From Prochlorococcus marinus XMU1404 (GTDB lineage Bacteria > Cyanobacteriota > Cyanobacteriia > PCC-6307 > Cyanobiaceae), in assembly GCF_017696175.1 (NCBI RefSeq), contig NZ_JAAORE010000001.1:186001-250000 (forward strand): 64,000 bases of DNA, in the 5' to 3' direction. The notes under the pieces are model-generated. The model was not told the origin of the DNA, ran no database searches, and saw only the letters and a list, made by a program, of their open reading frames with translations. Shown piece after piece: positions 9,351 to 19,584 of this stretch (position 1 is its first letter; every line of letters begins with the position of its first letter). A program made the translations under genes and the position numbers.

Positions 9351-9541
9351 TGTTGTTTTTTTGGATCGTAATTTAGGGAGAGCAGGAAATGCGGCAAAGT
9401 CCTTTTAAAGAGGCCGCTTTTATTAGATCCAAAAAGAAATAATTTAAGACGAGTCCTCGGTAGGAATTAAAAATTTAGAATAACTAAATAAACCTACTTT
9501 CTTTGGCCGTATTATTGCATTATAAATTATACTACAGAGAG
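9351..9541 (-). promoter_or_regulatory. Structured L10 (rplJ) leader with internal promoter-like element
   Basis: This spacer in the ribosomal-protein operon contains a 10-base-pair inverted repeat, GATCCAAAAA at 9426-9435 against TTTTTGGATC at 9358-9367, which would close a multibranched structure. A GC-rich hairpin lies inside it (GCGGC/GCCGC arms within about 9390-9418). The side of the long stem nearest the gene abuts the rplJ start codon. Near the far end, a TATAAT-like element reads toward rplJ (complement around 9526-9531). The position and shape fit the L10-leader autoregulatory RNA class; I identify it from context and pairing, not from a covariance search. Confidence 0.6.
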
Positions 9542-10249
9542 TTAACTTTCAGGTTGGTAATCTTGCACTGCACTGATATCAACTTGAACTGAAGGCCCCA
9601 TAGTTGAAGTCACATAAAAACTTTTCCAATATTTTCCTTTGGCTCCACTTGGTTTGTTTTTATCAATTGATTCTTGTAAGGTTTTTAAGTTATCAAATAG
9701 GTCCTCTTTCGTAAAACTTGCTTTTCCGAAGCGAACATGAACGATGCCTGCTTTATCTGCTCTAAATTCGAGCTTACCAGCTTTGAATTCTTTTATTGCA
9801 TTACTAATATCATTGGTCACTGTCCCAGCTTTTGGATTAGGCATTAAACCTCTAGGTCCTAAAACTCTTCCTAATTTTGCAACCTTTGGCATCATATCTG
9901 GAGTTGCAATAAGCAGATCAAATTCCATATTTCCTTTATTTATGCTTTCCACAAGATCTTCTTCACCAAATAAATCTGCACCAGCAGACTTAGCTTTCGA
10001 TACATTCTCACCGCTTGTGATTACAGCGATCTTGATACTTTGGCCAGTACCATGTGGTAATGCAACTGTGGTCCTTAATTGTTGATCAGTATATTTTGGA
10101 TCAATACCTAGACGTATATGCGCTTCAATAGTTTCATCAAATTTAGCGTTGGCATTTTCCTTGATAATACTAAGAGCTTCTAGTGGAGCGTAAATGCGAT
10201 CTTCTATCTTTGTTGATAGAGCCGCCATTCTTTTTGATAGTTTTTTCAT
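9542..10249 (-). CDS. rplA: 50S ribosomal protein L1
   Basis: This 235-residue protein binds 23S rRNA at the mobile L1 stalk, helps release deacylated tRNA and usually represses its own operon. The conserved interdomain segment [16 protein letters not shown] is present, as is the [13 protein letters not shown] region. Length is normal. It follows rplK by 64 bases on the same strand, the standard rplK-rplA order, and precedes the long leader of rplJ. No abnormal feature was seen. Confidence 0.97.
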   Translation of the reverse strand: MKKLSKRMAALSTKIEDRIYAPLEALSIIKENANAKFDETIEAHIRLGIDPKYTDQQLRTTVALPHGTGQSIKIAVITSGENVSKAKSAGADLFGEEDLVESINKGNMEFDLLIATPDMMPKVAKLGRVLGPRGLMPNPKAGTVTNDISNAIKEFKAGKLEFRADKAGIVHVRFGKASFTKEDLFDNLKTLQESIDKNKPSGAKGKYWKSFYVTSTMGPSVQVDISAVQDYQPES

Positions 10250-10313
10250 AGTAATTTTGGGTGCAAACGGTTATTAATAACCTCCCCTAAATAGTGAGTA
10301 AGTTTTTTTGAAC

Positions 10314-10739
10314 TCAATCAGTAATAGAGACGCCCATATTACGAGCAGTACCCTCAATTACTTTCATAGCTGATTCAATATTAGAACAGTTTAGATCAGG
10401 AAGCTTAGTTTTGGCTATTTCTTCTAATTGAGATTTACTTATATTCCCAACAGAGCCTTTTGCAGATTCACCAGATCCTTTCTCTATCCCAGCCGCTTTT
10501 GTGATTAAAACTGAGGCTGGAGGTGTTTTTGTTATGAAAGTAAAGCTTCTATCTTCAAAAACAGAAATCTCAACTGGAATTACAAAACCTGCTTTATCTT
10601 GGGTCCTAGCATTGTATTCTTTACAAAATGCCATAATATTGACACCATGTTGTCCTAAAGCTGGGCCTACTGGAGGAGCAGGATTCGCTTTGCCTGCTTG
10701 TAGAGCAAGCTTGATAACTGCAACAATTTTTTTTGCCAT
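10314..10739 (-). CDS. rplK: 50S ribosomal protein L11
   Basis: This 141-residue protein binds the GTPase-associated region of 23S rRNA and is needed for the stringent response. The N-terminal domain has the expected Lys-rich start and the proline-containing [17 protein letters not shown] segment; the C-terminal RNA-binding domain ends in [10 protein letters not shown]. Length equals the E. coli protein. It lies between nusG (66 bases upstream) and rplA in the conserved secE-nusG-rplK-rplA order. Confidence 0.97.
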   Translation of the reverse strand: MAKKIVAVIKLALQAGKANPAPPVGPALGQHGVNIMAFCKEYNARTQDKAGFVIPVEISVFEDRSFTFITKTPPASVLITKAAGIEKGSGESAKGSVGNISKSQLEEIAKTKLPDLNCSNIESAMKVIEGTARNMGVSITD

Positions 10740-10805
10740 TAGATTTGAGAATTTAAGCTGAGGTAGAAAATCATCATTTTACTAGATAAACAAAACTATT
10801 AGAAA

Positions 10806-11417
10806 TTAATTTTGTTTATTGATTTGGGAGAACTCTAATTCTACAGGAGTCTCGCGCCCAAATATCGAAAGTAATGCTTTTAATTTATTTCTTTCCCCGG
10901 AAACTTCTATAACTTCTCCCTGGAAATCCTTAAATGGACCACTAGTTACTATGATCCTATCTTTTTCTTCAATATCTAATTTGATTACAGCCTTTTTCTC
11001 TGATGCGCGCTTAAAGATCCTATTAACTTCTTGTCTGGATAATGGTCGAGGTTTGATATGACCTCGTGATCTTCCGCTACCTCTACCATCTTCAGCACCA
11101 ACAAAGTTAATTACATTTGGAGTACTTTTTACAGCCATCATTGTATCTTCGTCCAAAATCATTCTTACGAGGACATAACCTGGGAAAACTTTTTCTTCAG
11201 TAGTTTGTCTACTACCATCTTTCTTTAATTTAATTCCAGGAGTCTGGGGAATTTCAATTTCAATAATCCGATTATTAACACCCAAAGTTACTGATCTCTG
11301 CTCAAGGGTCGCTTTTACTTTTTTTTCACAGCTTGATGCTACTTGAACTGCATACCATCTCGCGATGCTAGTATTAGCTTTTGAAGAAGCAAGGTTTGTA
11401 GTCAATTCATTACTCAT
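10806..11417 (-). CDS. nusG: Transcription elongation/termination factor NusG
   Basis: This 203-residue protein binds RNA polymerase as a processivity factor and links it to Rho or the ribosome. The NGN domain begins at about residue 20 (ARWYAVQVASSCEKKVK) and contains EEKVFPGYVLVRM. The C-terminal KOW domain is at about residues 145-200 (DRIIVTSGPFKDFQGEVIEV). A short acidic/Ser-rich N-terminal leader precedes NGN. It is 54 bases downstream of secE and upstream of rplK, as in most bacteria. Confidence 0.96.
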   Translation of the reverse strand: MSNELTTNLASSKANTSIARWYAVQVASSCEKKVKATLEQRSVTLGVNNRIIEIEIPQTPGIKLKKDGSRQTTEEKVFPGYVLVRMILDEDTMMAVKSTPNVINFVGAEDGRGSGRSRGHIKPRPLSRQEVNRIFKRASEKKAVIKLDIEEKDRIIVTSGPFKDFQGEVIEVSGERNKLKALLSIFGRETPVELEFSQINKQN

Positions 11418-11471
11418 TTTTTTTTTTGAAGTTTATTAAGATCTTTATTTAAATGGATATTCAGGGGTAAT

Positions 11472-11714
11472 TTAACCAAAAATTTGAGAGGCTGCCCATC
11501 CATAGAATCTGCTGACAGAGGCTATGGCTGCCGCAGAAAAAGATACCATAATTATAACCGCTACTGATTCACTAAAAAGTTGTTGTTTGTTTGGCCATAC
11601 GACAAGTTTGAGCTCATTGTAGGTAGAACTAAAAAAATTATCCTTTTTTTTAGGCTCTTCTATTTCAGGGGAATCTTTTTTAAGAGGTTCTTTATTAGTA
11701 GTGGGACTTGTCAC
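11472..11714 (-). CDS. secE: SecE, preprotein translocase subunit
   Basis: This 80-residue protein is the short form of the SecYEG clamp subunit. The first 30 residues are highly charged. The conserved amphipathic helix follows (FFSSTYNELKLVVWPNKQQL, including the typical VxWP), then a single membrane helix at about residues 50-70. Cyanobacterial and plastid SecE have one membrane segment, as here. It is 54 bases upstream of nusG in the expected order; the gene before it is clpB2, 60 bases away. Confidence 0.93.
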   Translation of the reverse strand: MTSPTTNKEPLKKDSPEIEEPKKKDNFFSSTYNELKLVVWPNKQQLFSESVAVIIMVSFSAAAIASVSRFYGWAASQIFG

Positions 11715-11774
11715 AAGATTTTTTGTAATTAAGCTTTATGCTTTATCTATTATTTTAGCTTATTGATTTACTCC

Positions 11775-14531
11775 TCAGCTAGGTTTAAAAAAAATCTCAT
11801 TCTTTTTAGAAGGGTTAAGTTTTATTGTGATATTTTTTTTGTTTTTAAAGTTATCCTCTAAAAGTTTTGCAGCTAAGGGATTTTCTATCTGTCTTCTAAG
11901 CTCCCTGCTAAGTGGCCTAGCACCATATTCAGGTTCGTAAGAATCGGTTGCAATTTTATTAATAACTTTTTTATCTATATTGATATTGATTTTCTGTTCA
12001 AGAAGTAGGTTTTTTAAATCTTCTGTTTGTAAAATAATTATTTTTTGAAGTTCATCAATAGATAATGGATCAAACTTTACTACTTCATCAATTCTATTTA
12101 AAAATTCTGGTCTAAAAATTGAAGATAATGTATTACTAATAGAATCTTCAAGAGTTTGTTGATCCTTCTCTAACTTTCCCTCACTTTTAGAAATTTTTTG
12201 TGAATACTCAAGTATAGATTTACCAGCTAGGTTACTTGTCATAATGATTACTGTATTTTTGAAGTCCACAGTCCTTCCTTGAGAGTCCGTTAATCTTCCT
12301 TCATCTAAGACTTGTAAAAGGATATTAAATACTTCTGTATGTGCTTTTTCTATCTCATCAAGAAGTATTACTGAATAGGGTTTACGTCTTACAGCTTCAG
12401 TTAATTGACCACCCTCTTCATAACCAATATAACCTGGAGGAGCTCCCAAAAGTCTTGCTACGGCGTTTTTCTCCATATATTCACTCATATCTAATCTTAA
12501 AAGTGCGTCTTCTTCATCAAATAAAGCTGTAGCAAGAGATTTTGCTAATTCTGTTTTGCCAACACCTGTAGGACCCATAAATAAAAAAGATCCAATAGGT
12601 CTTTTAGGACTTTTCATGCCAACGCGAGCTCTTCTAATCGCAGCAGAGACAGTTTCAATAGCTTTTTCTTGTCCAATAACTTTTTCACTTAGTTCTGTTT
12701 CAAGATTGACTAATTTCTTACGTTCATTTGAAACTACTTTGGAAATTGGAATACCTGTGATTTTTGAGATAACATCAGCAATATCGTCAGGTTCAACTTG
12801 ATATTTAAAAGGGAAATTTCTATTTTTCTTTATTTTACTAAAGTTCACTTCAACTTTTTGTATTTTATTCTCTATTTCACTTAAATCTTTTTCAAGCTTT
12901 TCTAAGTGATCTAAATCATTTTCAATTTCGCGATTTGATTTATCTTTAATTTGTTTGGTTAGCTTATCTTCTTCTTTCATCAAAATAGATAATTTCTCCA
13001 TTTCTTCCCTCAAATTGTCCCAATTGTCCAAAAGAACGTTCAATTTCTCCTCTGATTGTTTTCTCATATCAGATAGTTTTTCTTGAGCTTCATTATTGTC
13101 TCCTTCCCAATTATTCAGTTTTTCATCAATAGTATGAAGTTTGTTTTCTAGTTGGAGAATTATTTGAGGCTTATTATTAAAATCGATTTTTAACTGTGCA
13201 GCTGCTTCATCAATTAAATCTATTGCTTTATCAGGAAGACATTTATCGCTGATGTATCTGTCGGCCAATTTTGCAGAATGTTTTACAGCCTCTTCAGAAA
13301 TTTTTATGCCATGGTGTGATTCATATTTCTTTTTGATACCTTGCAGTATTGTTGCGCTTAATTCTACTGAAGGTTCATTAACTGCTATCTTTTGAAAGCA
13401 ATTATTCAATGCCTGATCTTTTTCAATAGTTTCACGAAATTTCTCAGGTGTTGTTGTACCGATACATCTAAGTTCTCCTTCAGATAGTAAAGGTTTTAAA
13501 ATATTACTAATGTCGGTAGAGGATCTGTCAGAACTCAATATTGAGTGAATTTCATCAATAAATAGAATCATTCCTTGGCTTGGATTGTTAAGTTCCTGCA
13601 ATATTAGGCTTAGTCGTTCCTCTAGTTGGCCTCTAAATTTTGTTCCAGAAACTAAAGCACCTAAGTCAAGTGAAATAATTTTTAAGTCTTTTAAAGAATC
13701 AGGAACTTTTTTGTCTACAATTAATTGCGCAAGTAATTTTGCAATTGAGGTTTTACCAACTCCAGGATTGCCAATAAGTATAGGATTATTTTTGTTTCTT
13801 CTGCAGAGTACCCTCATTAAATTATTGATCTCATTTTCTCTTCCTAAAACAGGATCCAGTAAGCCTTTTTTGGCTGATTCTGTTAAATCTTTACCATAAA
13901 TTGAAAGAGCATTCTCATCTTTTTCAACTTGTTTTTTGGTTTCAATTTGAAGTTCACTTTTGGGTAATGTAACAATAGCTTTTTCAAATTTTTCATCTTT
14001 AACTAAAGTCTCTTTGTTTGATTCAAAATTAGATTGATTATTAATCTCAATTACGTTCTCGTAATTAAAAGAATCTTTTGATTGATTAATATTTGGAAAA
14101 AACTTTAATTCTTCCTCTAATTTTTCCATTGAAAGATTGCCTTCTTCAAAAACATAATTTCCAATTCTTAAATCCCTTCCAAGAGCAATTAGTAAATGAG
14201 GGATTTCTATTAATTTCGATCCCCATTGAATTTTAATCTGATTCGCATTATCTAATAAAATTTCTAAATCTTCTCCGATAGTAAAAATATCTGACTCATT
14301 TGTTGGTGTCTCTTCTAAAAAATCTTCTGTTATGTCTAAAACTATATCTTGGTCGATTGATAATTTTTCAATGAAAGCAAAGAATTCACTTGATGAGAAC
14401 AACGTATGAATTATGTGTTCAATATTAAATTCGCTATGATCCCATTTTTTTGCGGTTTCTTCCCCTAATAAAAGAAGATTCCAACTGATATCGCTAAAAA
14501 GTTCAGGACTGGATGTAAGTGTTTCTCTCAT
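11775..14531 (-). CDS. clpB2: ClpB-family AAA+ chaperone, divergent paralogue (ClpB2-like)
   Basis: This 918-residue protein has ClpB/Hsp104 layout: an N domain (about 1-150), a Lys/Glu-rich linker (150-205), NBD1 with Walker A at 254-261 and Walker B FIDEIHS (324-330), a coiled-coil middle domain (about 430-560), and NBD2 with GPTGVGKTELA, pore segment GAPPGYIGYEEGG and PEFLNRIDE. Such proteins thread aggregated polypeptides with DnaK. Where canonical ClpB has two NBD1 arginine fingers (ALERRF), this protein reads ALNNCF (374-379), so NBD1 ATPase coupling is probably altered. NBD2 keeps its arginine. The N domain is also divergent. It precedes secE on the same strand and is divergent from eno. 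Confidence 0.9.
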   Translation of the reverse strand: MRETLTSSPELFSDISWNLLLLGEETAKKWDHSEFNIEHIIHTLFSSSEFFAFIEKLSIDQDIVLDITEDFLEETPTNESDIFTIGEDLEILLDNANQIKIQWGSKLIEIPHLLIALGRDLRIGNYVFEEGNLSMEKLEEELKFFPNINQSKDSFNYENVIEINNQSNFESNKETLVKDEKFEKAIVTLPKSELQIETKKQVEKDENALSIYGKDLTESAKKGLLDPVLGRENEINNLMRVLCRRNKNNPILIGNPGVGKTSIAKLLAQLIVDKKVPDSLKDLKIISLDLGALVSGTKFRGQLEERLSLILQELNNPSQGMILFIDEIHSILSSDRSSTDISNILKPLLSEGELRCIGTTTPEKFRETIEKDQALNNCFQKIAVNEPSVELSATILQGIKKKYESHHGIKISEEAVKHSAKLADRYISDKCLPDKAIDLIDEAAAQLKIDFNNKPQIILQLENKLHTIDEKLNNWEGDNNEAQEKLSDMRKQSEEKLNVLLDNWDNLREEMEKLSILMKEEDKLTKQIKDKSNREIENDLDHLEKLEKDLSEIENKIQKVEVNFSKIKKNRNFPFKYQVEPDDIADVISKITGIPISKVVSNERKKLVNLETELSEKVIGQEKAIETVSAAIRRARVGMKSPKRPIGSFLFMGPTGVGKTELAKSLATALFDEEDALLRLDMSEYMEKNAVARLLGAPPGYIGYEEGGQLTEAVRRKPYSVILLDEIEKAHTEVFNILLQVLDEGRLTDSQGRTVDFKNTVIIMTSNLAGKSILEYSQKISKSEGKLEKDQQTLEDSISNTLSSIFRPEFLNRIDEVVKFDPLSIDELQKIIILQTEDLKNLLLEQKININIDKKVINKIATDSYEPEYGARPLSRELRRQIENPLAAKLLEDNFKNKKNITIKLNPSKKNEIFFKPS

Positions 14532-14788
14532 AAACTATAAAAACTATAGTTGATTATTAATTAATATTCTAAATAGGATATGCAATAATAATCATCCAAT
14601 AATTTTAAATTGTAAGATGAATTTGAAAAATATGTTTATGACAAGGGTTGCTGGGACTTTTGAATTAATAAAAGCTTTAACTAATATCTAAGTTGTTCTG
14701 AAATTGAAATTATATTTGGTTAACATATATATTTCAGATGTTAGCCAAATAGTTCAGCTATTAATAGGATTTAAATAGTAATAATTAA

Positions 14789-16084
<1,296 letters not shown>

Positions 16085-16087
16085 TTT

Positions 16088-17755
16088 TTAGCGCTTAAGT
16101 TTTTCTAAACGTGAGCCTTTTCTCATACTTAGTTGGCATTTTATCCAATCAATACTTATTGGTAGTGCAAAAAAAAGTGGCAACAATGCAAAATTATTTT
16201 GTTTATTAGTTACAAGTAAAGCAGATGCAATTGATAAGCTTCCTATAAGAATTGAATGGCCTAAAGTTTTTTGAGCAGTAAACATTTTTTTGAATTGCCG
16301 ATCAGACTCTCCCATTCTTATTTGCAATTGTAAATCGCCCTGCTCTAATCTTTCTAAACTTTCATCTATTCTTTTTGGAATTCCAACAGCTTTCGATCCT
16401 AGTTCACCTACTTGTTTTCCAAATTGGTTAATTAAATCGTTGGGAGTTTGATTATTTGAAGTCATAAGTTCTATTAAATAAGGCTTGGTCACTGATACAA
16501 GGTTAAACCCTGGGTCAAGCATTCTACCAACTCCTTCAAAAGTTGATAGAGCTCTCATCACAAAGATTAAATCTACTGGCAGTTGAAATGGTGTTTCATA
16601 AACAAGTTCGTATAAATCTCCAGATAATTTTTCAATAATATTTGGACTAAATGGTGGAGTTAAGGCTTCTTTAAGCATCAATCTAACTAATCTTCTGACT
16701 GGTCCTACATCAATATCTTTTGAAATTAGCCCAGCTTGTTGTAATTGACTAACAAGTGATGAGGCATCTCTTAAAGCAGCAGCCTTAACCATCCCCCCTA
16801 ATCTTGTTTGAAGATTATTTGAGATATTGCCCATCATTCCAAAATCATAAAAAATCAATTTACCTTCATTTGAAACTGCTAGATTCCCTGGATGAGGGTC
16901 TGCATGAAAAAAACCGTAATTTACTAATTGTTTTAAATAGCTTATTGCACCTATTTCTGCAATTTTTGGTAAATCAATTTCTTGTGTTTGTAATTTTTCT
17001 AAGTCGCTTATTTTTGTTCCTTCTAGATAACTTAAACAAAGTACTTTTTCACTGCTCATATCCCAAATTACTTCAGGAACTACAATGTTTTCATCATCAA
17101 GAAATTGCTGTCTAAATCTTGCTGCATATTGTGCTTCACAATTAAAATCAAGTTCCTTAATGAGAACTTTCCTACACTCTTTAGCAATCTCAACCCAGTT
17201 TCTACCTCGACTCCAATTCTTATTTTTCTGCAACAAACCTGCTATTTGCTGCATTATGCCTAAATCGATAATAAACAATTCTTTTAAATTGGGTCTTTGG
17301 ACTTTAAATGCTACTTTCTTACCATCTTTTAAAGTTGCCTTATGAACCTGAGCAAGTGAAGCTGATCCAACCGGATCAATTATTATTTCATCTATTTCAT
17401 TAAACTTAGATCCAAGTTCTTCTCTAATAGTTTCTTCAACTTGGGCAAATGAAAAATTAGGAACTTGATCCTGCAATTTAGACAATTCCTGTATCCATGT
17501 ATTAGGAATTAAATCAGGTCTCGCTGATAATAGTTGCCCAATTTTAATAAATGCTGAACCAAGCTTTATTAATTGATTAGTAAACCACCTAGCTCTTTTA
17601 ATTTGGACCTTACTTTTTTCATTGCTCTTAGTTTGAAAAATTGTAAATCTAATATTATCTATCCATAAATTTATTAAAAGCAAAATCAGAGTTATCCAAA
17701 TAAGAAAGGCCCTCTTCAATTTTTTTAAAAGATAACGAAGAATGTGATAACTCAT
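16088..17755 (-). CDS. ABC1/UbiB-family atypical protein kinase, membrane anchored
   Basis: This 555-residue protein belongs to the ABC1 (AarF/UbiB) family, linked to isoprenoid-quinone and tocopherol metabolism in bacteria and plastids. It has the family KIGQLLSARPDLIP motif near residue 70, the alanine-rich loop segment GSASLAQVHKA with AFKVQRPN, and the catalytic HADPHPGNL followed by FYDFGMMG. An N-terminal hydrophobic helix (about 15-30) and a C-terminal one (about 510-530) suggest membrane association. The target is unknown. Its ATG overlaps the upstream gene stop by 4 bases (ATGA), indicating coupling. Confidence 0.9.
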   Translation of the reverse strand: MSYHILRYLLKKLKRAFLIWITLILLLINLWIDNIRFTIFQTKSNEKSKVQIKRARWFTNQLIKLGSAFIKIGQLLSARPDLIPNTWIQELSKLQDQVPNFSFAQVEETIREELGSKFNEIDEIIIDPVGSASLAQVHKATLKDGKKVAFKVQRPNLKELFIIDLGIMQQIAGLLQKNKNWSRGRNWVEIAKECRKVLIKELDFNCEAQYAARFRQQFLDDENIVVPEVIWDMSSEKVLCLSYLEGTKISDLEKLQTQEIDLPKIAEIGAISYLKQLVNYGFFHADPHPGNLAVSNEGKLIFYDFGMMGNISNNLQTRLGGMVKAAALRDASSLVSQLQQAGLISKDIDVGPVRRLVRLMLKEALTPPFSPNIIEKLSGDLYELVYETPFQLPVDLIFVMRALSTFEGVGRMLDPGFNLVSVTKPYLIELMTSNNQTPNDLINQFGKQVGELGSKAVGIPKRIDESLERLEQGDLQLQIRMGESDRQFKKMFTAQKTLGHSILIGSLSIASALLVTNKQNNFALLPLFFALPISIDWIKCQLSMRKGSRLEKLKR

Positions 17756-18069
17756 TTAATTTGATTATTTATCTTTTTATTAATGAGATCAATTTGCTTA
17801 TGGATACCTTCAATTTCATTTAAAGCTTTTTTTATTTTGGAATCTTTAGAAGAATTTGTGGACTCATTTTCTTGAATATTTTCGGCTTTCTCCATTCTTG
17901 AGGCTTCTTCGATTATGGATTCTTTCAAGCTATCAAATTCTTTTTTAAGAATTTCTGGAGCATCCTGAGCAATATTTGTTGCTTCTTCAATTTTTTCAAA
18001 TAATATCTCGTTTAATTTTTCGGTTAATTTCTTAATAGCAGCTTTTAAAAGGTAATCAGAGTTGGTCAT
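17752..18069 (-). CDS. Small coiled-coil protein of unknown function
   Basis: I do not recognise this protein. Reading from the internal ATG at 18069 gives 105 residues beginning MTNSDYLLKAAIKKLTEKLN. An upstream in-frame ATG at 18138 would add 23 Cys- and hydrophobic-rich residues that look non-coding, so the internal start is preferred. The chain is almost wholly helical and highly charged with heptad-like Leu/Ile spacing, including two stretches typical of coiled coils. A 4-base stop-start overlap with the ABC1 kinase suggests the two are made together; it may be an accessory factor, which is inference. Confidence 0.7.
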   Translation of the reverse strand: MTNSDYLLKAAIKKLTEKLNEILFEKIEEATNIAQDAPEILKKEFDSLKESIIEEASRMEKAENIQENESTNSSKDSKIKKALNEIEGIHKQIDLINKKINNQIK

Positions 18070-18303
18070 GAAAAATATAATGTTTCTACGGCAATTGATT
18101 TTTTCTATATGACCTAATAATAGATCAATACAGAACATTTCACGTAACTGATCATTTTGATAATTAATTTTTTATATTTTCCTATGTAAGTTTGTTTCTA
18201 TATTATGCTTTTTTCTTTTTTTTCTTTTAACTTATATCTATATGAAGGTTAGGTATTTACATTAAAGATATCTTCTAACCAAGAACTCATCTAATTAGCT
18301 ATT

Positions 18304-18311
18304 AAAAGGAG
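18304..18311 (+). promoter_or_regulatory. Shine-Dalgarno that fixes a TTG start
   Basis: AAAAGGAG at 18304-18311 lies 10 bases before the TTG at 18322. Because the downstream gene has no ATG at its N-terminus, this strong site supports initiation at TTG. Confidence 0.75.
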
Positions 18312-18321
18312 TTTTATTAAA

Positions 18322-19278
18322 TTGGAAATCATTGAGTCAGATGTAGTTATTATCGGAGGAGGTCCTGCCGGATGTACTTGCGCACTTTATACATCTCGTT
18401 CAAACTTAAAGACAGTAATTTTAGATAAAAATCCATCTGTTGGCGCCTTAGCGATAACTCATCAAATAGCTAATTACCCCGGTGTTCCTGTTGATATAAG
18501 TGGGGATAAATTACTTACCCTAATGAGAGAACAGGCTGTGCAATACGGAACAGACTATAGAAGAGCACAAGTTTTTGGAATAGACGCTAGTGGAGAATGG
18601 AAAATGGTTTATACACCAGAAGGCACTTTCAAAGCTAAAGCACTTGTACTTGCAAGTGGAGCCATGGGTAGGCCTGCTTCATTTAAGGGTGAATCTGATT
18701 ATCTTGGCAAAGGAGTAAGTTATTGCGCTACATGTGATGGGGCTTTTTATAAAAATAGAGAAGTCGCCGTTGTTGGAGTGAACAAGGAGGCAATTGAAGA
18801 GGCAACTGTTTTAACTAAATTTGCATCAACTGTGCATTGGATTACATCAAGTGATCCTAAATCAGACAATGAAGAAGCGATGGAATTGATGGATAATTCA
18901 AATATAAAACATTGGAGTAGAACAAGATTATTGGAAATATTAGGTGATGATATGGGCGTGAATGGGGTTGTTGTAAAAAATAAACAAGAAGAAAATCCTA
19001 TCAACTTAAATTTAGATGGAGTCTTTGTCTATATGAGCGGTTCAAAGCCTATTACTGATTTTTTAGGGGATCAAATTGCTTTAAAAGAAGACGGAGGAGT
19101 TATTGTGGATGACTTTATGTCTACTAACTCTGATGGAGTATGGGCTATTGGAGATATAAGAAATACACCATTCAAGCAAGCCGTAGTTGCGGCTTCTGAT
19201 GGATGTATAGCTGCAATGTCAATTGATAGATATCTAAATAGTAGAAAAAATATAAGAGTCGATTGGATTCATTCTTAA
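18322..19278 (+). CDS. Thioredoxin-reductase-like flavoenzyme, probably ferredoxin-dependent (DTR type)
   Basis: This 318-residue protein has the low-molecular-weight thioredoxin reductase fold: an FAD Rossmann motif GGGPAG (residues 12-17), the redox pair CATC (135-138) followed by DGAF, and a C-terminal FAD segment WAIGDIR. The NADPH-binding motifs are not intact. The second glycine-rich loop reads VGVNKEA (151-157) where NADPH enzymes have GGGxxA, and the HRRxxxR phosphate clamp is replaced by a TSSDP stretch (about 175-179). Published work on Prochlorococcus and Gloeobacter describes such enzymes as taking electrons from ferredoxin. The C-terminal tail contains Trp (VDWIHS). Start is TTG with a strong Shine-Dalgarno. 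Confidence 0.88.
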   Translation: MEIIESDVVIIGGGPAGCTCALYTSRSNLKTVILDKNPSVGALAITHQIANYPGVPVDISGDKLLTLMREQAVQYGTDYRRAQVFGIDASGEWKMVYTPEGTFKAKALVLASGAMGRPASFKGESDYLGKGVSYCATCDGAFYKNREVAVVGVNKEAIEEATVLTKFASTVHWITSSDPKSDNEEAMELMDNSNIKHWSRTRLLEILGDDMGVNGVVVKNKQEENPINLNLDGVFVYMSGSKPITDFLGDQIALKEDGGVIVDDFMSTNSDGVWAIGDIRNTPFKQAVVAASDGCIAAMSIDRYLNSRKNIRVDWIHS

Positions 19279-19300
19279 AAATAAATATTTCTTCCTTAAT

Positions 19301-19582
19301 TTAAAGGGGTGTTGCTTCAGAAATATAAGCGACTCCTCCGTAGTAGCTTAAATCGTCCCTGATGTTATCTCTCATTTTATCTATTATTTCTTGCTCACAA
19401 AAAACAATTACATGAGCATTTGCTCCTAATCCTGTAAATTCCATATCTTCAGTAACAACTCTTTCAGGCCCTCTGCCTGTGGCGTGTTTCATAACTGTAT
19501 ATCCGGGAACATTTGCTTTTTCTAAAGTTTTAATGATTGCATCAAGTTCTCTTTCACTAAAAATTAGGTCTAATCTTTTCAT
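19301..19582 (-). CDS. sbtB: SbtB, PII-like regulator of bicarbonate uptake
   Basis: This 93-residue trimer-type PII-like protein starts directly after the sbtA homologue (2-base gap). The GYTVM segment (27-31) and following Gly-rich loop match SbtB, which binds adenine nucleotides and controls the SbtA transporter. The protein stops at YISEATPL and lacks the Cys-bearing CGPxGC tail of freshwater SbtB, so redox gating by that tail is not possible here. It is the last gene of a bicA-sbtA-sbtB operon. The family call relies on the local motif and neighbourhood. Confidence 0.85.
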   Translation of the reverse strand: MKRLDLIFSERELDAIIKTLEKANVPGYTVMKHATGRGPERVVTEDMEFTGLGANAHVIVFCEQEIIDKMRDNIRDDLSYYGGVAYISEATPL

Positions 19583-19584
19583 TT

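Noticed and set aside
9744-10085. Open frame opposite rplA
   Set aside because: Antisense to a certain ribosomal gene, no motif or start signal.
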